Notes: a model not told the origin generated them from the sequence alone. Counted from the stretch's first letter, positions 26,717-36,574 are shown. The stretch: 64,000 nucleotides of DNA from Thermostichus vulcanus str. 'Rupite' (GCF_022848905.1 NZ_JAFIRA010000007.1:1-64000); one strand, 5' to 3'. Numbers and translations: made by a program.

Positions 26717-27466
26717 TCAAGTTTCTTGACCCATTTTGTTGATCGTTGGGGTTGATCCTCTGTCTGCAACCGAAAGATACTCCAACAGCGCCTGCAATGC
26801 CTGGACTTGTTCTTGCCACACCTGGTTCAGGGGAGTCCCCCGCAAGAGTTCTAGGGTAAGGGTCGGGATCCCGCGTTCCCAACCGGCCCAAGTGCCGAGA
26901 GAGCCGGGTGTGGGGTAGCCAATATCGTCCGTGACCGGTAAACCGTTGTGGGCCGCCATCACCCGGGCCAACTCCAGGGCAGGGCCATTGTAATTCACAC
27001 AAGGATGGTTCTCGCAAGAGTGGGCGGAGAGAATGAACTGAGGCTGAATGTGCTCCAGACAAGCCAGCAATGCCTGCGTCTCAGGTTCAGAACCGGGGGC
27101 GGATCCCGGAGGATAGCGAGCTTCTAGGGGGTTTGGGATCCAGTCTTGTGTGGGCATATTGCGGTTGAGATCCACCCCGTTGGCATTGAGTCGTTGCCCC
27201 ACTGCACAGCCATCCGGGTTCAACCGCGGGATCACCCACACCGTTGCCCTGCCTGCCAGGGATCCCCATAGCTCTGAGTGCACATACCGCTCGATCAGGT
27301 CGTACCCCTCCACCTCATTGCCGTGTACCCCTGCCACCAGTAGTACCGAGGGGATCCCTTGGGTCAGTTGCCACAGGTGAATCGGACGGCCCTGTACGGA
27401 ATACCCGAGAACCTGCTGTTGGATCCTTTGGGCACTAACGCTGAGGTCTTGGGGCATGGGCGGCAA
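26717..27466 (-). CDS. M14-family zinc carboxypeptidase (MpaA/succinylglutamate desuccinylase-like)
   Basis: A 249-residue metallopeptidase. The zinc ligands are the HXXE motif H48-G-N-E51 and a later histidine in ILSAHSCE (near 145), with the substrate arginine region GVDLNRN near 98 and the catalytic glutamate likely in TLTLELLRG near 211. Short, soluble, no signal peptide: this fits the cytoplasmic MpaA-like branch that trims gamma-glutamyl or muropeptide-derived peptides, but the substrate is not evident. The gene ends 11 bases from its downstream direction neighbour boundary and lies just after ssb on the same strand, so they may be co-transcribed. Confidence 0.82.
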   Translation of the reverse strand: MPPMPQDLSVSAQRIQQQVLGYSVQGRPIHLWQLTQGIPSVLLVAGVHGNEVEGYDLIERYVHSELWGSLAGRATVWVIPRLNPDGCAVGQRLNANGVDLNRNMPTQDWIPNPLEARYPPGSAPGSEPETQALLACLEHIQPQFILSAHSCENHPCVNYNGPALELARVMAAHNGLPVTDDIGYPTPGSLGTWAGWERGIPTLTLELLRGTPLNQVWQEQVQALQALLEYLSVADRGSTPTINKMGQET

Positions 27467-27477
27467 TCCAACAACCC

Positions 27478-27909
27478 CTAAAACGGGATCTCGTCTGGGT
27501 TGGGCGGAGAAAAAGAAGCGGCAGCAGCAGGTTTGGGCGAGAAGGACTCCGTCCCGCTATCGCGAACGGCTGTTGAGGCTTCACTCATTCCCGTTAAAGA
27601 CAGCACCTGGCCGGATCCCAGGTGATGGATGCGGCGGGCAGTAATTTCTGCCAGTTTTTCCTTCCTTCCATCCCGCTCCACCACATTCATGTGCAGTTGC
27701 CCCTCCACCGTTACCCGATCCCCCACATGGCAGCTATCCACCACCTTTTGCGCCAGTTCTCCGAAGGAAGAAACCCGCACCTGATAGTCCGGCTCCTCAG
27801 GACGCAAACTGGGAAAGCTGAGCAGCAGAGAAGTCACGGCCAAGTTGTCAGGTGTGTAGCGAAGCTCCGGCTCGGCCAGAACTTCACCGAGCAAGACAAT
27901 TGAATTCAT
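27478..27909 (-). CDS. ssb: Single-stranded DNA-binding protein
   Basis: A 143-residue OB-fold protein starting MNSIVLLGEVLAEPELRYTPDN. SSB coats single-stranded DNA in replication and repair and recruits partners through its acidic C-terminal tip. That tip is present as DEIPF, a small variant of the usual DDDIPF. The linker (about residues 105-135) is short and rich in serine, proline and alanine. It sits next to rpsF, the usual genomic neighbour of ssb. Confidence 0.9.
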   Translation of the reverse strand: MNSIVLLGEVLAEPELRYTPDNLAVTSLLLSFPSLRPEEPDYQVRVSSFGELAQKVVDSCHVGDRVTVEGQLHMNVVERDGRKEKLAEITARRIHHLGSGQVLSLTGMSEASTAVRDSGTESFSPKPAAAASFSPPNPDEIPF

Positions 27910-27977
27910 AGCAAGGCTACCAAAGTGTAGAAGGGCAGCTCAAGGCAACTCCATCATGCCCACAGAATAGGATCCCG

Positions 27978-28274
27978 TCAAACCAAATCCGAGCGGGTCG
28001 TCATGTAGCGCAACACATTTTCGTTAATGCGCAGCCCTTTTTCCCAAGTGGCCACCGCGCTCGGTTCTGCTTCGTAGTTCATCTGGATGTACAGCCCTTC
28101 CTTAAAGCCTTTCATCTCAAACCCGGCAAAGCGGCGCTTCCCTTTGTTGGTGGTCTCCAAATTGGCTGCCCCATTCTCTCGCAAGATCGCCTCCTGACTG
28201 TTGAGCAGCTGCTCGAGAGGTTCATCCGACATATCAGGACGCAAAATCAGCATCGTTTCATAGGCGCGGGGCAT
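27978..28274 (-). CDS. rpsF: 30S ribosomal protein S6
   Basis: S6 binds 16S rRNA together with S18 in the platform of the small subunit. The 98-residue protein begins [19 protein letters not shown] use the ATG at 28274 because AAAGGAG precedes it and homologues begin there. The [22 protein letters not shown] core is typical, in a cyanobacterial form. It is transcribed toward ssb. Confidence 0.93.
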   Translation of the reverse strand: MPRAYETMLILRPDMSDEPLEQLLNSQEAILRENGAANLETTNKGKRRFAGFEMKGFKEGLYIQMNYEAEPSAVATWEKGLRINENVLRYMTTRSDLV

Positions 28275-28526
28275 GGAAGTGGGTTCTCCTTTGGGAATCA
28301 ACTCAGTAGAGACGCAGTTGGTTATCTTAACTTCTTTGACTGGCAATCGAAAAGGTCATGACTCAGGAACTTCTAAGAGTTAAGAGTAGGGTGATGTTAG
28401 CGTCACCAGATAAGCGTCTTACCTCCCAGTAGAGAGGGGATCCGTTGTCCGATAGAATAAAAGTTGCTTCAGTGGCCACCAACTGGCTTGGCCAAGACAC
28501 TTCTATCGATATTTAAGGTTCCAAGC

Positions 28527-28772
28527 ATGAGCGCAGATGACGTTTACAGCCGTGTTCGCAAGATCGTGTCGGAACAGCTGGGTGTAGAAGACGGCAAAGT
28601 GACTCCGGAAGCCAATTTCCAGAACGACCTGGGGGCCGACAGCCTCGATACGGTGGAGCTGGTCATGGCCTTTGAAGAAGAATTTGACCTGGAAATCCCT
28701 GATGAGGATGCGGAGGGCATTGCTACAGTGCAGGATGCTGTCGATTACATCTCCAAGAAAGCTGCTGCTTGA
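28527..28772 (+). CDS. acpP: Acyl carrier protein
   Basis: An 81-residue carrier of growing fatty-acyl chains. The phosphopantetheine attachment serine lies in [16 protein letters not shown]. The ATG at 28527 gives [14 protein letters not shown]; the frame extends upstream but homologues start here, and an AAGG lies before it. fabF begins 55 bases downstream on the same strand, a standard fatty-acid synthesis pair. It is divergent from rpsF, and the 250-base gap must hold both promoters. Confidence 0.95.
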   Translation: MSADDVYSRVRKIVSEQLGVEDGKVTPEANFQNDLGADSLDTVELVMAFEEEFDLEIPDEDAEGIATVQDAVDYISKKAAA

Positions 28773-28827
28773 CGGGGATGAGGAACTGCCCTGCTGTTGC
28801 GCTTAACCTAATCGGATAGTTGGTGTC

Positions 28828-30111
28828 ATGAATCCCGAAACTGTGCCTATGCCTGCTCAGCCAACCTCCCGTCGCCGCGTGGTGATCACGGGTTTGGGTG
28901 CGCTGACCCCGATTGGCAACTCCCCAACTGAGTTTTGGCAGAGTTTGCTGGCGGGGCGCTCTGGTATTGGGCCGATTACCCTCTTCGATGCCTCTCGCCA
29001 CGATTGTCGCATCGCTGGAGAGGTGAAGGGATTTGACCCCCTCGACTATCTGGAGCGCAAAGATGTCAAGCGCACTGACCGTTTTGTCCATTTGGCGCTG
29101 GCAGCAACCCAACAGGCTCTAGAGGATGCTCAGTTCCAAATCACCGACCTCAATGCCGAGCAGGTGGGGGTGATTTTGGGCACCGGTATCGGCGGGATCC
29201 GTGTCTTGGAGGAACAGCAGACGATCTACCTGCAAAGAGGGCCGGATCGCTGTAGCCCCTTCATGGTGCCGATGATGATCGCCAATATGGCTGCCGGTCA
29301 ATTGGCCATTCATTTTGGGGCCAAAGGCCCTAACTCCTGTACGGTGACAGCCTGTGCTTCCAGCTCCAATGCGATTGGGGACGCTTTCCGCCTGATTCAG
29401 CGGGGGGAGGTTCAGGCGGTGATCACAGGGGGTACGGAAGCAGCGGTCACCCCCCTGTCGATGGCGGGGTTCTCTGCCATGAAAGCGCTCTCCACCCGCA
29501 ACGACGATCCGGAGAAAGCCTGTCGTCCTTTTGATCGGGATCGGGATGGCTTTGTCATGGGGGAAGGGGCTGGGATCTTGCTGTTAGAGGAGTTGGAACA
29601 TGCCTGCGCCCGTGGGGCGAAAATCTACGCGGAGATCGTTGGTTATGGTCTCACCTGCGACGCCCATCACATGACCAACCCTGCCCCAGGGGGCGAAGGG
29701 GCAGCGCGGGCGATGCGGCTGGCCCTTAAGGATGCCGGGATCCCAGTGCAAGCGGTGCAGTATATCAATGCCCATGCCACCAGTACTAATGCTGGGGATA
29801 TTGCTGAGGTGCAGGCGATCAAATCGGTGTTTGGAGAATATGCCCGAGCTCTGGCCATCAGCGCCACCAAGTCCATGACCGGTCACCTTTTGGGCGGCTC
29901 CGGCGGCATTGCCACCATTGCTACCGCCCTGGCCGTTCACCATGGTTGGGCTCCACCCACCCTCAACCTCGAGAATCCGGATCCGGAGTGCGATCTGGAT
30001 TTTGTCCCCCACACAGCTCGCCAGCTTCCTCTGCAGGTGGCCTTGGTGAATGCCTTTGGTTTTGGTGGCCACAATGTGACGCTGGTTCTGCGCCGCTACT
30101 CCCCTGCTTAA
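28828..30111 (+). CDS. fabF: Beta-ketoacyl-ACP synthase II
   Basis: FabF condenses malonyl-ACP with acyl-ACP to lengthen fatty acids. The 427-residue protein shows the Cys-His-His triad: C176 (TACASSSNA), H316 (NAHATSTNAGD) and H353 (TGHLLGGSGG). The C-terminal GFGGHN motif is present. A 10-residue N-terminal extension precedes the usual RRRVVITGLGALTPIG. It is in an operon with acpP. Confidence 0.95.
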   Translation: MNPETVPMPAQPTSRRRVVITGLGALTPIGNSPTEFWQSLLAGRSGIGPITLFDASRHDCRIAGEVKGFDPLDYLERKDVKRTDRFVHLALAATQQALEDAQFQITDLNAEQVGVILGTGIGGIRVLEEQQTIYLQRGPDRCSPFMVPMMIANMAAGQLAIHFGAKGPNSCTVTACASSSNAIGDAFRLIQRGEVQAVITGGTEAAVTPLSMAGFSAMKALSTRNDDPEKACRPFDRDRDGFVMGEGAGILLLEELEHACARGAKIYAEIVGYGLTCDAHHMTNPAPGGEGAARAMRLALKDAGIPVQAVQYINAHATSTNAGDIAEVQAIKSVFGEYARALAISATKSMTGHLLGGSGGIATIATALAVHHGWAPPTLNLENPDPECDLDFVPHTARQLPLQVALVNAFGFGGHNVTLVLRRYSPA

Positions 30112-30145
30112 CTCCTAACCCAATTCCCATTCATCTTCCGCTTTT

Positions 30146-30412
30146 ATGTCTTCCGATGCTTCGCCCGAATGGATCCGTCAGCAAGCCTTGGCTGCTCTCA
30201 CGAGCGAACTGGCTAAGCAGGGACATCCCCCGCACTATGCGCAGCACATGGCAGCAGCGGTGATCTTTCAGGCGGATTTGGATCTGTGTGCAGCACAACT
30301 AGCGCGTCTGCTCAGTTGGCTCAAGCAAAACCATGCCGAACTCTACCCAGAGGCGGTGCAACTGGTGGATGCCACCCGCGATGAGTTTGAGCGCCGCGTT
30401 CAGAACGGATAG
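30146..30412 (+). CDS. Conserved hypothetical protein, 88 residues
   Basis: A small, probably all-helical soluble protein (WIRQQALAALTSELAKQGHP... FQADLDLCAAQLARLLSWL). It contains one cysteine and no recognisable catalytic motif. It follows fabF by 34 bases on the same strand and may be co-transcribed with it. I do not recognise the family. Confidence 0.55.
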   Translation: MSSDASPEWIRQQALAALTSELAKQGHPPHYAQHMAAAVIFQADLDLCAAQLARLLSWLKQNHAELYPEAVQLVDATRDEFERRVQNG

Positions 30413-30475
30413 GTAAGCTGCAAACTCCTCCGATTCAGAACGCTAGGATGAGGGAGCGCTCTTTTTTTCCTGTCT

Positions 30476-31201
30476 ATGGCCCTTACCCCCATCTCCTCTA
30501 AGCAGATCCTGCCCACCATGTATGATCTGCCCAGTGAGTCTCCAGAGGATCCGGGTTTGCCAGATGAGTTTCACCTATGGCAGCCGCAACAACTGCTGTC
30601 TAAGACCTTTCGCCCCAAGACCTACCCCCTGGAACACGTTTTTACTGCTTCCGACCTGAATCTTTACTACGACTCGCAGCGGACTCACCTGTATAGGCGT
30701 CCCGACTGGTTTGCGGTTGTGGGGGTACCCCGACTTTTGGATAAGGGCCGACTCAGTTATGTCGTTTGGCAAGAAGGTCGCTCCCCGATTGTTGTGGTGG
30801 AACTGCTCTCTCTGAGCCCGATTGAGTGGGATCAAGGACGTGACAAGCGGGGCGGGGACATTCCCAGCAAGTGGGAGGTGTGCGAGAGCCTACTGCGGGT
30901 GCCCTATTATGTGCTCTTTGACCGGTTAGCGGCATCTTTTCAACTGTTTCGCCTGGAGGGGGCCTCCTACCGACCCCTGAACGAACCAACTCTCTGGATC
31001 CCAACCTTGGAAATTGGCCTGGGGTTGTGGCAGGGATCCTTCGAGGGAGTAGAGCGCCTCTGGCTACGGTGGTTCGACGAAACGGGATGGATCCCGACGC
31101 CAGAAGAGGAAGCAAACGAACGGGCAATACAGGCTGAGCAGAAGGCGACACGACTGGCAGAGCAGCTACGGGCACTGGGGGTAGATCCCGCAGAGGCTTA
31201 G
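30476..31201 (+). CDS. Uma2-family PD-(D/E)XK endonuclease-like protein, second copy
   Basis: A 241-residue member of the Uma2 family that is only distantly similar to the one at 2022-2603. Recognisable parts are the YLYRRPDWFAVVG-like strand with its aspartate (about residue 78), SPIVVVELLS (about 101-110) with the glutamate, and KWEVCESLLRVPYYVLFD. The C-terminus is a charged helical stretch (EEEANERAIQAEQKATRLAE) that often ends this subgroup and may be a coiled coil. A role is not known. Confidence 0.8.
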   Translation: MALTPISSKQILPTMYDLPSESPEDPGLPDEFHLWQPQQLLSKTFRPKTYPLEHVFTASDLNLYYDSQRTHLYRRPDWFAVVGVPRLLDKGRLSYVVWQEGRSPIVVVELLSLSPIEWDQGRDKRGGDIPSKWEVCESLLRVPYYVLFDRLAASFQLFRLEGASYRPLNEPTLWIPTLEIGLGLWQGSFEGVERLWLRWFDETGWIPTPEEEANERAIQAEQKATRLAEQLRALGVDPAEA

Positions 31202-31283
31202 GGATAGCCCATACAACAGGGAAACAACTCTAAACAACTCTATTGAAAATGAAGTGCTCAAGTTTGAGCTGAGGCAGTTGACC

Positions 31284-33809
31284 ATGAAAGATAGCACGAT
31301 GCCCATTCTTGATGCAGTGGCCCAGGTCGGGGATCCGGTTGGTCAGGGTCAAACTTTGGCGGGATCCCTTTTGCTCGAGGTGGGGGGCATGAGTTGCGCC
31401 GGTTGTGTTCGCGCCGTCGAGCAGGAATTGCTGAAGCAGCCGGGGGTGGTCAAGGCCAGCGTGAATCTGGTCACTGGGTCAGCCTTGGTGGAGTTTGCCG
31501 CAGGCATTGAACCTAACCCGGAGCATTTGGCGGAGATTTTGACCGAGGCGGGTTTCCCCAGTCACTACCGCCAGGATGGGGAGGTTCTCTCCACAGCCGG
31601 TTCAGAAGCGTTGGGAGCAGATGTTGATGCCCTCGTTCGCGTTAGCGGGACCGAGCACTTTGCCTCTGCCGACCCGGTCGCTAAGCAACGACAGCAGACC
31701 CAACAGCAGATTCGCCAAGCGCTCACTGCCGCTTTTTTGCTCGTGCTCTCTGCGGCTGGACACCTCAACCTATTTACCCGCCTGGGTTTGCCGATCCTGA
31801 ACGATGTCTGGTTGCACTGGGGATTGGCAACTTTGACTTTTGTTGGGCCGGCCCGGAGCCTTGTCCTGGATGGCTGGAAAGCGGCACGACGACTGGCCCC
31901 CAATATGAACACCTTGGTGACCCTCGGCTCCGGCTCTGCCTATGTCGCCAGTTTGGTGGGGCTCTTGGCGCCACAGGTGGGGTGGGAATGTTTTTTTGAT
32001 GAGCCGGTGATGTTGCTCAGCTTCATTTTGTTGGGGCGAGCCCTGGAACAACATAGCCGCCTACGGGCTGCCAGCAGTTTACAGGCGCTGGTAAACTTGC
32101 GCCCCAGCGTGGCCCGGCGCGTCCAGGGATCCGAAGCAGAACTGGCTCATTGTTCCAGTCTGGCGGAAGGTGCCCTAGACTTTGGGTTGCAAGTTGAGGA
32201 AGGGTGCCCCATTGAGCAGGTGCGGGTAGGGGATTACTTGCAGGTACGGGCTGGAGAGCGCATCCCAGTAGATGGGGAAGTCATCGCCGGGCAGGCCACG
32301 GTTAACGAAGCGATGTTGACGGGAGAATCCTTGCCGGTACTGAAACAACCTGGAGATGCCGTCGTAGCCGGGACATTGAACCAATCGGGGGTGCTGATTT
32401 GTCGTGCCACCCGCACCGGGAAAGAGACTACGCTCGCTCAAATCATCCACTTAGTCGAAGCAGCCCAAGCCCGCAAAGCTCCCATCCAAGGCATTGCCGA
32501 TGCTGTGGCGGGTTATTTTACCTATGGGGTGGTGACGCTGGCCCTGCTCACTTTTGGGTTTTGGTACTGGGTCGGGATCCCTCTTTGGGGTAGCGATTGG
32601 CTGACGGGGCACAGTCTGCACATGCACCTGCTGGCCAGTGACCATGTTCCTCACCCTACTCCTCTGCTGAACAGCCTCAAGTTGGCGATCGCGGTTTTGG
32701 TGGTGGCCTGTCCTTGTGCCTTGGGATTGGCCACACCGACGGCAATTTTGGTGGGTACGGGCCTAGGGGCGGAACGGGGCCTGTTGATCCGAGGGGGAGA
32801 TGTTTTGGAAAAGGCCCATCACTTGCAATCCCTGGTGTTCGACAAAACCGGCACCCTCACCCAAGGGGATCCCCGCCTGACGGATTGCATCAGCCTGGAG
32901 GGATCCCTGGATTCAGCCCGACTGCTGCAACTGGCTGCCACGGTAGAAAGTGGAACTCACCATCCTTTGGCAGAAGCCATTTTACGGGCAGCCCGCGAGC
33001 AAGGGTTGCCGCTGTTTTCGGCCACCGCCTTTCAAACGGAGCCAGGGTTGGGGGTTGCCGCTCAGGTGGAGGGGCAACGGGTGATCTTGGGATCCCTCCA
33101 TTGGTTAGCCGATTTGGGGATCCCGATTGCTCCAGAGGCGCAAGCCCAGATTGAGGCTCTGGTGGGGGCAGGCAAAACGGTGGTGGGAGTGGCGGTGCAG
33201 GGATCCCTGGTGGGGCTGATGGCAGCTCAGGATCCGCTGCGTCCTGACGCTCGGGCCACGCTGCAACAACTGCAAAAGATGGGTTTGCAGGTGATGCTCC
33301 TAACCGGCGACCGGGCTGAGGTGGCCGAACAGGTGGTCCAAAGCCTGGAATTGCCAGGGATCCGGGTGATTGCTGAGGTTCATCCGGGCGCCAAGGCTCA
33401 GGTGATCCGGGACTTGCAGGCTCAGGGGCTGCGGGTCGGCATGGTGGGGGATGGGATCAACGATGCGCCGGCGCTGGCACAAGCGGATGTGGGCATTTCC
33501 CTCCATTCGGCTACGGATGTGGCGATTGAAACGGCTGATATCATCCTGATGCGCAACCGCCTTTGGGATGTGGTGGAGGCGATTCGACTCAGCTCAGCTA
33601 CCTTCCGCAAAATTCGCCAGAACCTGATTTGGGCCTTCGGGTATAACCTGTTGGGGATCCCTGTGGCGGCAGGGGCACTTTTGCCCTCGTTCGGACTTTT
33701 GCTCAGCCCGGCCATGGCCGGTGGGTTGATGGCCTTTAGTTCTGTCAGTGTTGTTTTGAATTCACTGTTGCTGCGCCGGACTTTTTCAGAAAGTAAGCCC
33801 CATTCTTAG
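31284..33809 (+). CDS. Copper-translocating P1B-type ATPase
   Basis: An 841-residue heavy-metal pump. The N-terminal HMA domain has the metal-binding MSCAGC (C38, C41). Eight membrane segments are expected, with the Cu(I) motif CPC at 476-478 in the sixth. The actuator TGES, phosphorylation motif DKTGT (D520), nucleotide-binding HHPLAEA and hinge GDGINDAPAL are all present. The ATG at 31284 with GAGG nine bases before is preferred over an upstream GTG. CPC plus HMA points to monovalent copper, as in the cyanobacterial CtaA/PacS pair; which of the two this is cannot be told from sequence reading. Confidence 0.92.
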   Translation: MKDSTMPILDAVAQVGDPVGQGQTLAGSLLLEVGGMSCAGCVRAVEQELLKQPGVVKASVNLVTGSALVEFAAGIEPNPEHLAEILTEAGFPSHYRQDGEVLSTAGSEALGADVDALVRVSGTEHFASADPVAKQRQQTQQQIRQALTAAFLLVLSAAGHLNLFTRLGLPILNDVWLHWGLATLTFVGPARSLVLDGWKAARRLAPNMNTLVTLGSGSAYVASLVGLLAPQVGWECFFDEPVMLLSFILLGRALEQHSRLRAASSLQALVNLRPSVARRVQGSEAELAHCSSLAEGALDFGLQVEEGCPIEQVRVGDYLQVRAGERIPVDGEVIAGQATVNEAMLTGESLPVLKQPGDAVVAGTLNQSGVLICRATRTGKETTLAQIIHLVEAAQARKAPIQGIADAVAGYFTYGVVTLALLTFGFWYWVGIPLWGSDWLTGHSLHMHLLASDHVPHPTPLLNSLKLAIAVLVVACPCALGLATPTAILVGTGLGAERGLLIRGGDVLEKAHHLQSLVFDKTGTLTQGDPRLTDCISLEGSLDSARLLQLAATVESGTHHPLAEAILRAAREQGLPLFSATAFQTEPGLGVAAQVEGQRVILGSLHWLADLGIPIAPEAQAQIEALVGAGKTVVGVAVQGSLVGLMAAQDPLRPDARATLQQLQKMGLQVMLLTGDRAEVAEQVVQSLELPGIRVIAEVHPGAKAQVIRDLQAQGLRVGMVGDGINDAPALAQADVGISLHSATDVAIETADIILMRNRLWDVVEAIRLSSATFRKIRQNLIWAFGYNLLGIPVAAGALLPSFGLLLSPAMAGGLMAFSSVSVVLNSLLLRRTFSESKPHS

Positions 33810-33883
33810 CTAGAGGTTCATGGATGATACATGGATGATAGATAGTAGAGGGATCCCTCAAGTGAAGATGGGGTTTATCGTTA

Positions 33884-34495
33884 GTGCTGATTTTGGATTG
33901 CTCTCCCCTGACCCTTTCTGCGGATGAAGCGCGGGAGAAATTGCTGTACCTGCTCACCCAACTGGCTTACCGCGAGGGATCCTTCACCCTCACCTCCGGG
34001 CGATACAGCGACTACTACATCAACTGCAAACCCGTCACCCTCCACCCGCAAGGGGCCTATCTGGTGGGATCCCTGTTGCACGGGCTGTTGCCCCCCGAAG
34101 CCGAAGCGGTTGCCGGGATGACCTTGGGGGCCGATCCGATTGTGACAGCAGTGAGTTTGGCCTCTTTACAGCGGCAGCCGGCCAATTTACCTGCATTGAT
34201 CGTGCGCAAGCAAGCCAAGGGCCACGGTACCCAAGCCTGGCTAGAGGGGCCGCAACTGTCTCCAGGAACTCGCGTTTGGATTTTGGAAGATGTGGTCACC
34301 ACCGGTGGGTCGGCCCTCCAGGCGGTGGAGCGGGTGCAGGAAGCGGGGTATCGGGCGGAAGGGATCCTCACCTTGGTGGATCGACTGGAGGGGGCGGAGG
34401 CTTGCTACCAAGAGGCCGGGATCCCGTTTCGGCGGCTCCTGACCATCGAGGACATTCGCGCCTATTACCGGGCTCGGCACACCCCGGAGCGTTGA
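33884..34495 (+). CDS. pyrE: Orotate phosphoribosyltransferase
   Basis: PyrE joins orotate to PRPP, forming OMP in pyrimidine synthesis. The 203-residue protein has the expected LTSGRYSDYYINCK segment and the PRPP-binding motif ILEDVVTTGGSA. GTG at 33884 is the most likely start, but homologue starts vary and the first 10 residues are uncertain. A GGGATCCC-based spacer separates it from the copper pump, so it may have its own promoter. Confidence 0.92.
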   Translation: MLILDCSPLTLSADEAREKLLYLLTQLAYREGSFTLTSGRYSDYYINCKPVTLHPQGAYLVGSLLHGLLPPEAEAVAGMTLGADPIVTAVSLASLQRQPANLPALIVRKQAKGHGTQAWLEGPQLSPGTRVWILEDVVTTGGSALQAVERVQEAGYRAEGILTLVDRLEGAEACYQEAGIPFRRLLTIEDIRAYYRARHTPER

Positions 34496-34640
34496 GTGGG
34501 CCAACAGAATCCCTGTTGGGGTAGAAGGAGCAGCCTGCGCAGGATAGCAATCACCCAGCAAAGGCCCAACACCGTTGAGCACCTCTGAGGTTACGGACAC
34601 CATCATCCAGTTTTTACGTCTCGAACAGGGGGAACGCTCC

Positions 34641-34744
34641 CGTAGGCTGTACCTGTTGCAAAATCTTGCCCAGGGTAGCGCCGTCGGTGAGATCCCCGTA
34701 GTGCAGAGAGAGCCTCGCCTGGGGATCGTACGAATCCACATCGA
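34641..34744 (-). pseudogene. gmd: Internal fragment of GDP-mannose 4,6-dehydratase
   Basis: About 34 residues, including RLSLHYGDLTDGATLGKIL and QQVQP, match the conserved LHYGDLTD...L..I...V.P block near residues 60-85 of GMD enzymes. Both flanks diverge at once, so the start of the Rossmann domain and everything downstream are missing. It is a relic without function. Confidence 0.6.
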
Positions 34745-34898
34745 TAGTTCAGCCCCATTCAACCATCCATCTTCAGAAAGTGGCTGTGTCATGGGCTTAG
34801 GCTATGGCCTGCCCTAAGGCAAAAGTGTGCCTCCTGTTGCGAAAATCAAGGATCCCAGATGTATCGGGATCCTCCAAGACCAGCCCCCCAGGGATCCC

Positions 34899-35045
34899 TC
34901 ATTCTGCCCTATACAAGCCCCAGGCAAAACAAGCCAAAGGTGCTGTTGCGAGCACCGTGCGAATATGGTTCCAGCGCTGCCAGCTGCCGACGTACTCTGG
35001 CCAGTAGCTTGCGGCTTCTTGGGCGGGCATACGGATGACCCTGCC
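34899..35045 (-). pseudogene. C-terminal fragment resembling DUF1772 membrane proteins
   Basis: The frame reads AASYWPEYVGSWQRWNHIRT followed by VLATAPLACFAWGL and a stop. The W..W..WNHIRT motif just before a last hydrophobic segment is how DUF1772 (anthrone-oxygenase-like) proteins end. No upstream part of the gene is found. Confidence 0.4.
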
Positions 35046-35231
35046 ATCCAGTAAGGGGATTGCTCGAGATGCTAGACGCAGACAGGATTCTGGGGATCCG
35101 ACTCTATGGTTTAGGGAGGGCTTTAGGGAGACCCTAGGGCCGAAAATGCCATTCCTAGGTGGTCACCGCTCCTCTCTCCAAGAAAGGGAGAAATCGCTGA
35201 AAGGGTTTGCTACGCCAGTTTTTGACCTTTA

Positions 35232-35305
<74 letters not shown>

Positions 35306-35406
35306 ATGAGTAGCTCATCATAGCATCATACCAAAGGAGGGTGAAGCTACACGAGTCTTGCACCAGCGATGTGATCAAGAACCAACTTGCCTAATTAAAG
35401 CCATTC

Positions 35407-36501
35407 TCAGTGCCCTTGCAAAACTGGGATCCGCTCAGTGGGGTGAGCTTGAGGCTGGGATTGGTTCTGTTGCAGTTGCCGGATCATCTCCGGTACCACC
35501 TGATAGAGATCCCCGACGATGCCGTAATGGGCAAATTTGAAGATGGGGGCGGAACTGTCTTTGTTAATGGCGATGATGGTTCGAGATTTATCCATGCCGA
35601 CACGGTGTTGAATCGCCCCAGAAATACCGCACGCAATATAGATTTGTGGGCGCACGGTTTTGCCGGTTTGACCCACTTGATGGGCATAAGGGATCCAACC
35701 AGAATCCACCGCCTTGCGGGAGGAACCGACGGCGCTGTTGGGAAAACAAGCTGCCAGCTGCTGCATCAACTCAAACCCTTCTGGCGAACCCAACCCATAG
35801 CCCCCGGAAACAATCACCTCCGCCCGCGTCAGATCAGTTGTCTGGGAAAGATTGCGCACCGTCTCGACAATCTGCAAACTCAAATCGCTGGGATCCAATT
35901 GAACCGGTACCTGGAAGACCTCGCCTCGACGGGATCCATCCCAAGGCAGCGGCACCATTACCCCCGGACGTACCGTCGCCATTTGTGGGTTTTTCCAAGG
36001 ACCGAGAATACGGGCCTTCAGGGATTCCCCAAAGCTAGGCCGAATCGCATACAAACAGTCGCGGAAGAGACCAGATTTACTCGGGTCTTTGCTGTTGGAG
36101 TACTCGAAGGGGCCAATATCCAGATCGGTGCAATCGGCTGTCAGCCCGGTTTCCAGATGGGCCGCCAAACGTGGGGCCAAGTCCCGACCGGTGGTGGTGG
36201 ATCCCAGCAGGATGGTGTGGGGAGGCTCTGGCCAGCTTTTGATCAAGTCGGTCATCACCCGACGATAGGGCAAAGTGCGGTATTGAGCCAGTTCGGGGTG
36301 ATCTGCCACAAACACTTCGTCGGCTCCATGGCCAATCAGGGTTGACGCCAAGTGGGCAATATTGGATCCCAGAACCAGCGCACTCAGAGTGGCCCCCAAT
36401 TTATCAGCCAGCAAACGCCCCGAGCCCAACAGCTCCAGGCCAATCGGCTGCAATTCCCCATTCACCTGCTCGGCGAAGATCAAAACCCGCTTCTGAACCA
36501 T
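35407..36501 (-). CDS. etfA: Electron transfer flavoprotein subunit alpha
   Basis: ETF-alpha binds FAD and, with ETF-beta, carries electrons from dehydrogenases. The 364-residue length is somewhat above the usual ~320. The C-terminal FAD domain is clear: VGSSRKAVDSGWIPYAHQVG, then QIYIACGISGAIQH, then INKDSSAPIF and YGIVGDLYQVVP. etfB lies directly upstream on the same strand, 73 bases away, so they form one unit. ETF is uncommon in cyanobacteria, and its electron donor here is not evident from the neighbourhood. Confidence 0.93.
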   Translation of the reverse strand: MVQKRVLIFAEQVNGELQPIGLELLGSGRLLADKLGATLSALVLGSNIAHLASTLIGHGADEVFVADHPELAQYRTLPYRRVMTDLIKSWPEPPHTILLGSTTTGRDLAPRLAAHLETGLTADCTDLDIGPFEYSNSKDPSKSGLFRDCLYAIRPSFGESLKARILGPWKNPQMATVRPGVMVPLPWDGSRRGEVFQVPVQLDPSDLSLQIVETVRNLSQTTDLTRAEVIVSGGYGLGSPEGFELMQQLAACFPNSAVGSSRKAVDSGWIPYAHQVGQTGKTVRPQIYIACGISGAIQHRVGMDKSRTIIAINKDSSAPIFKFAHYGIVGDLYQVVPEMIRQLQQNQSQPQAHPTERIPVLQGH

Positions 36502-36574
36502 AGAACTGCAACTCCCATAAGCATAAGGATTGATATTGGGCTGGATGGCCTTGAGTTAACAATGAACCTTCGGA

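Larger units (their letters stand above)
34496..35231. other. Non-coding stretch holding gene fragments
   Basis: No intact gene is visible in this 736-base segment. Two fragments of once-real genes can be recognised on the minus strand (34641-34744 and 34899-35045). The rest, including several GGGATCCC sites, shows no structure I can name. Confidence 0.6.

Noticed and set aside
34241-34792. A 183-codon minus-strand frame opposite the end of pyrE
   Set aside because: Most of it is antisense to pyrE. The real signal in the area is a GMD fragment in another frame.
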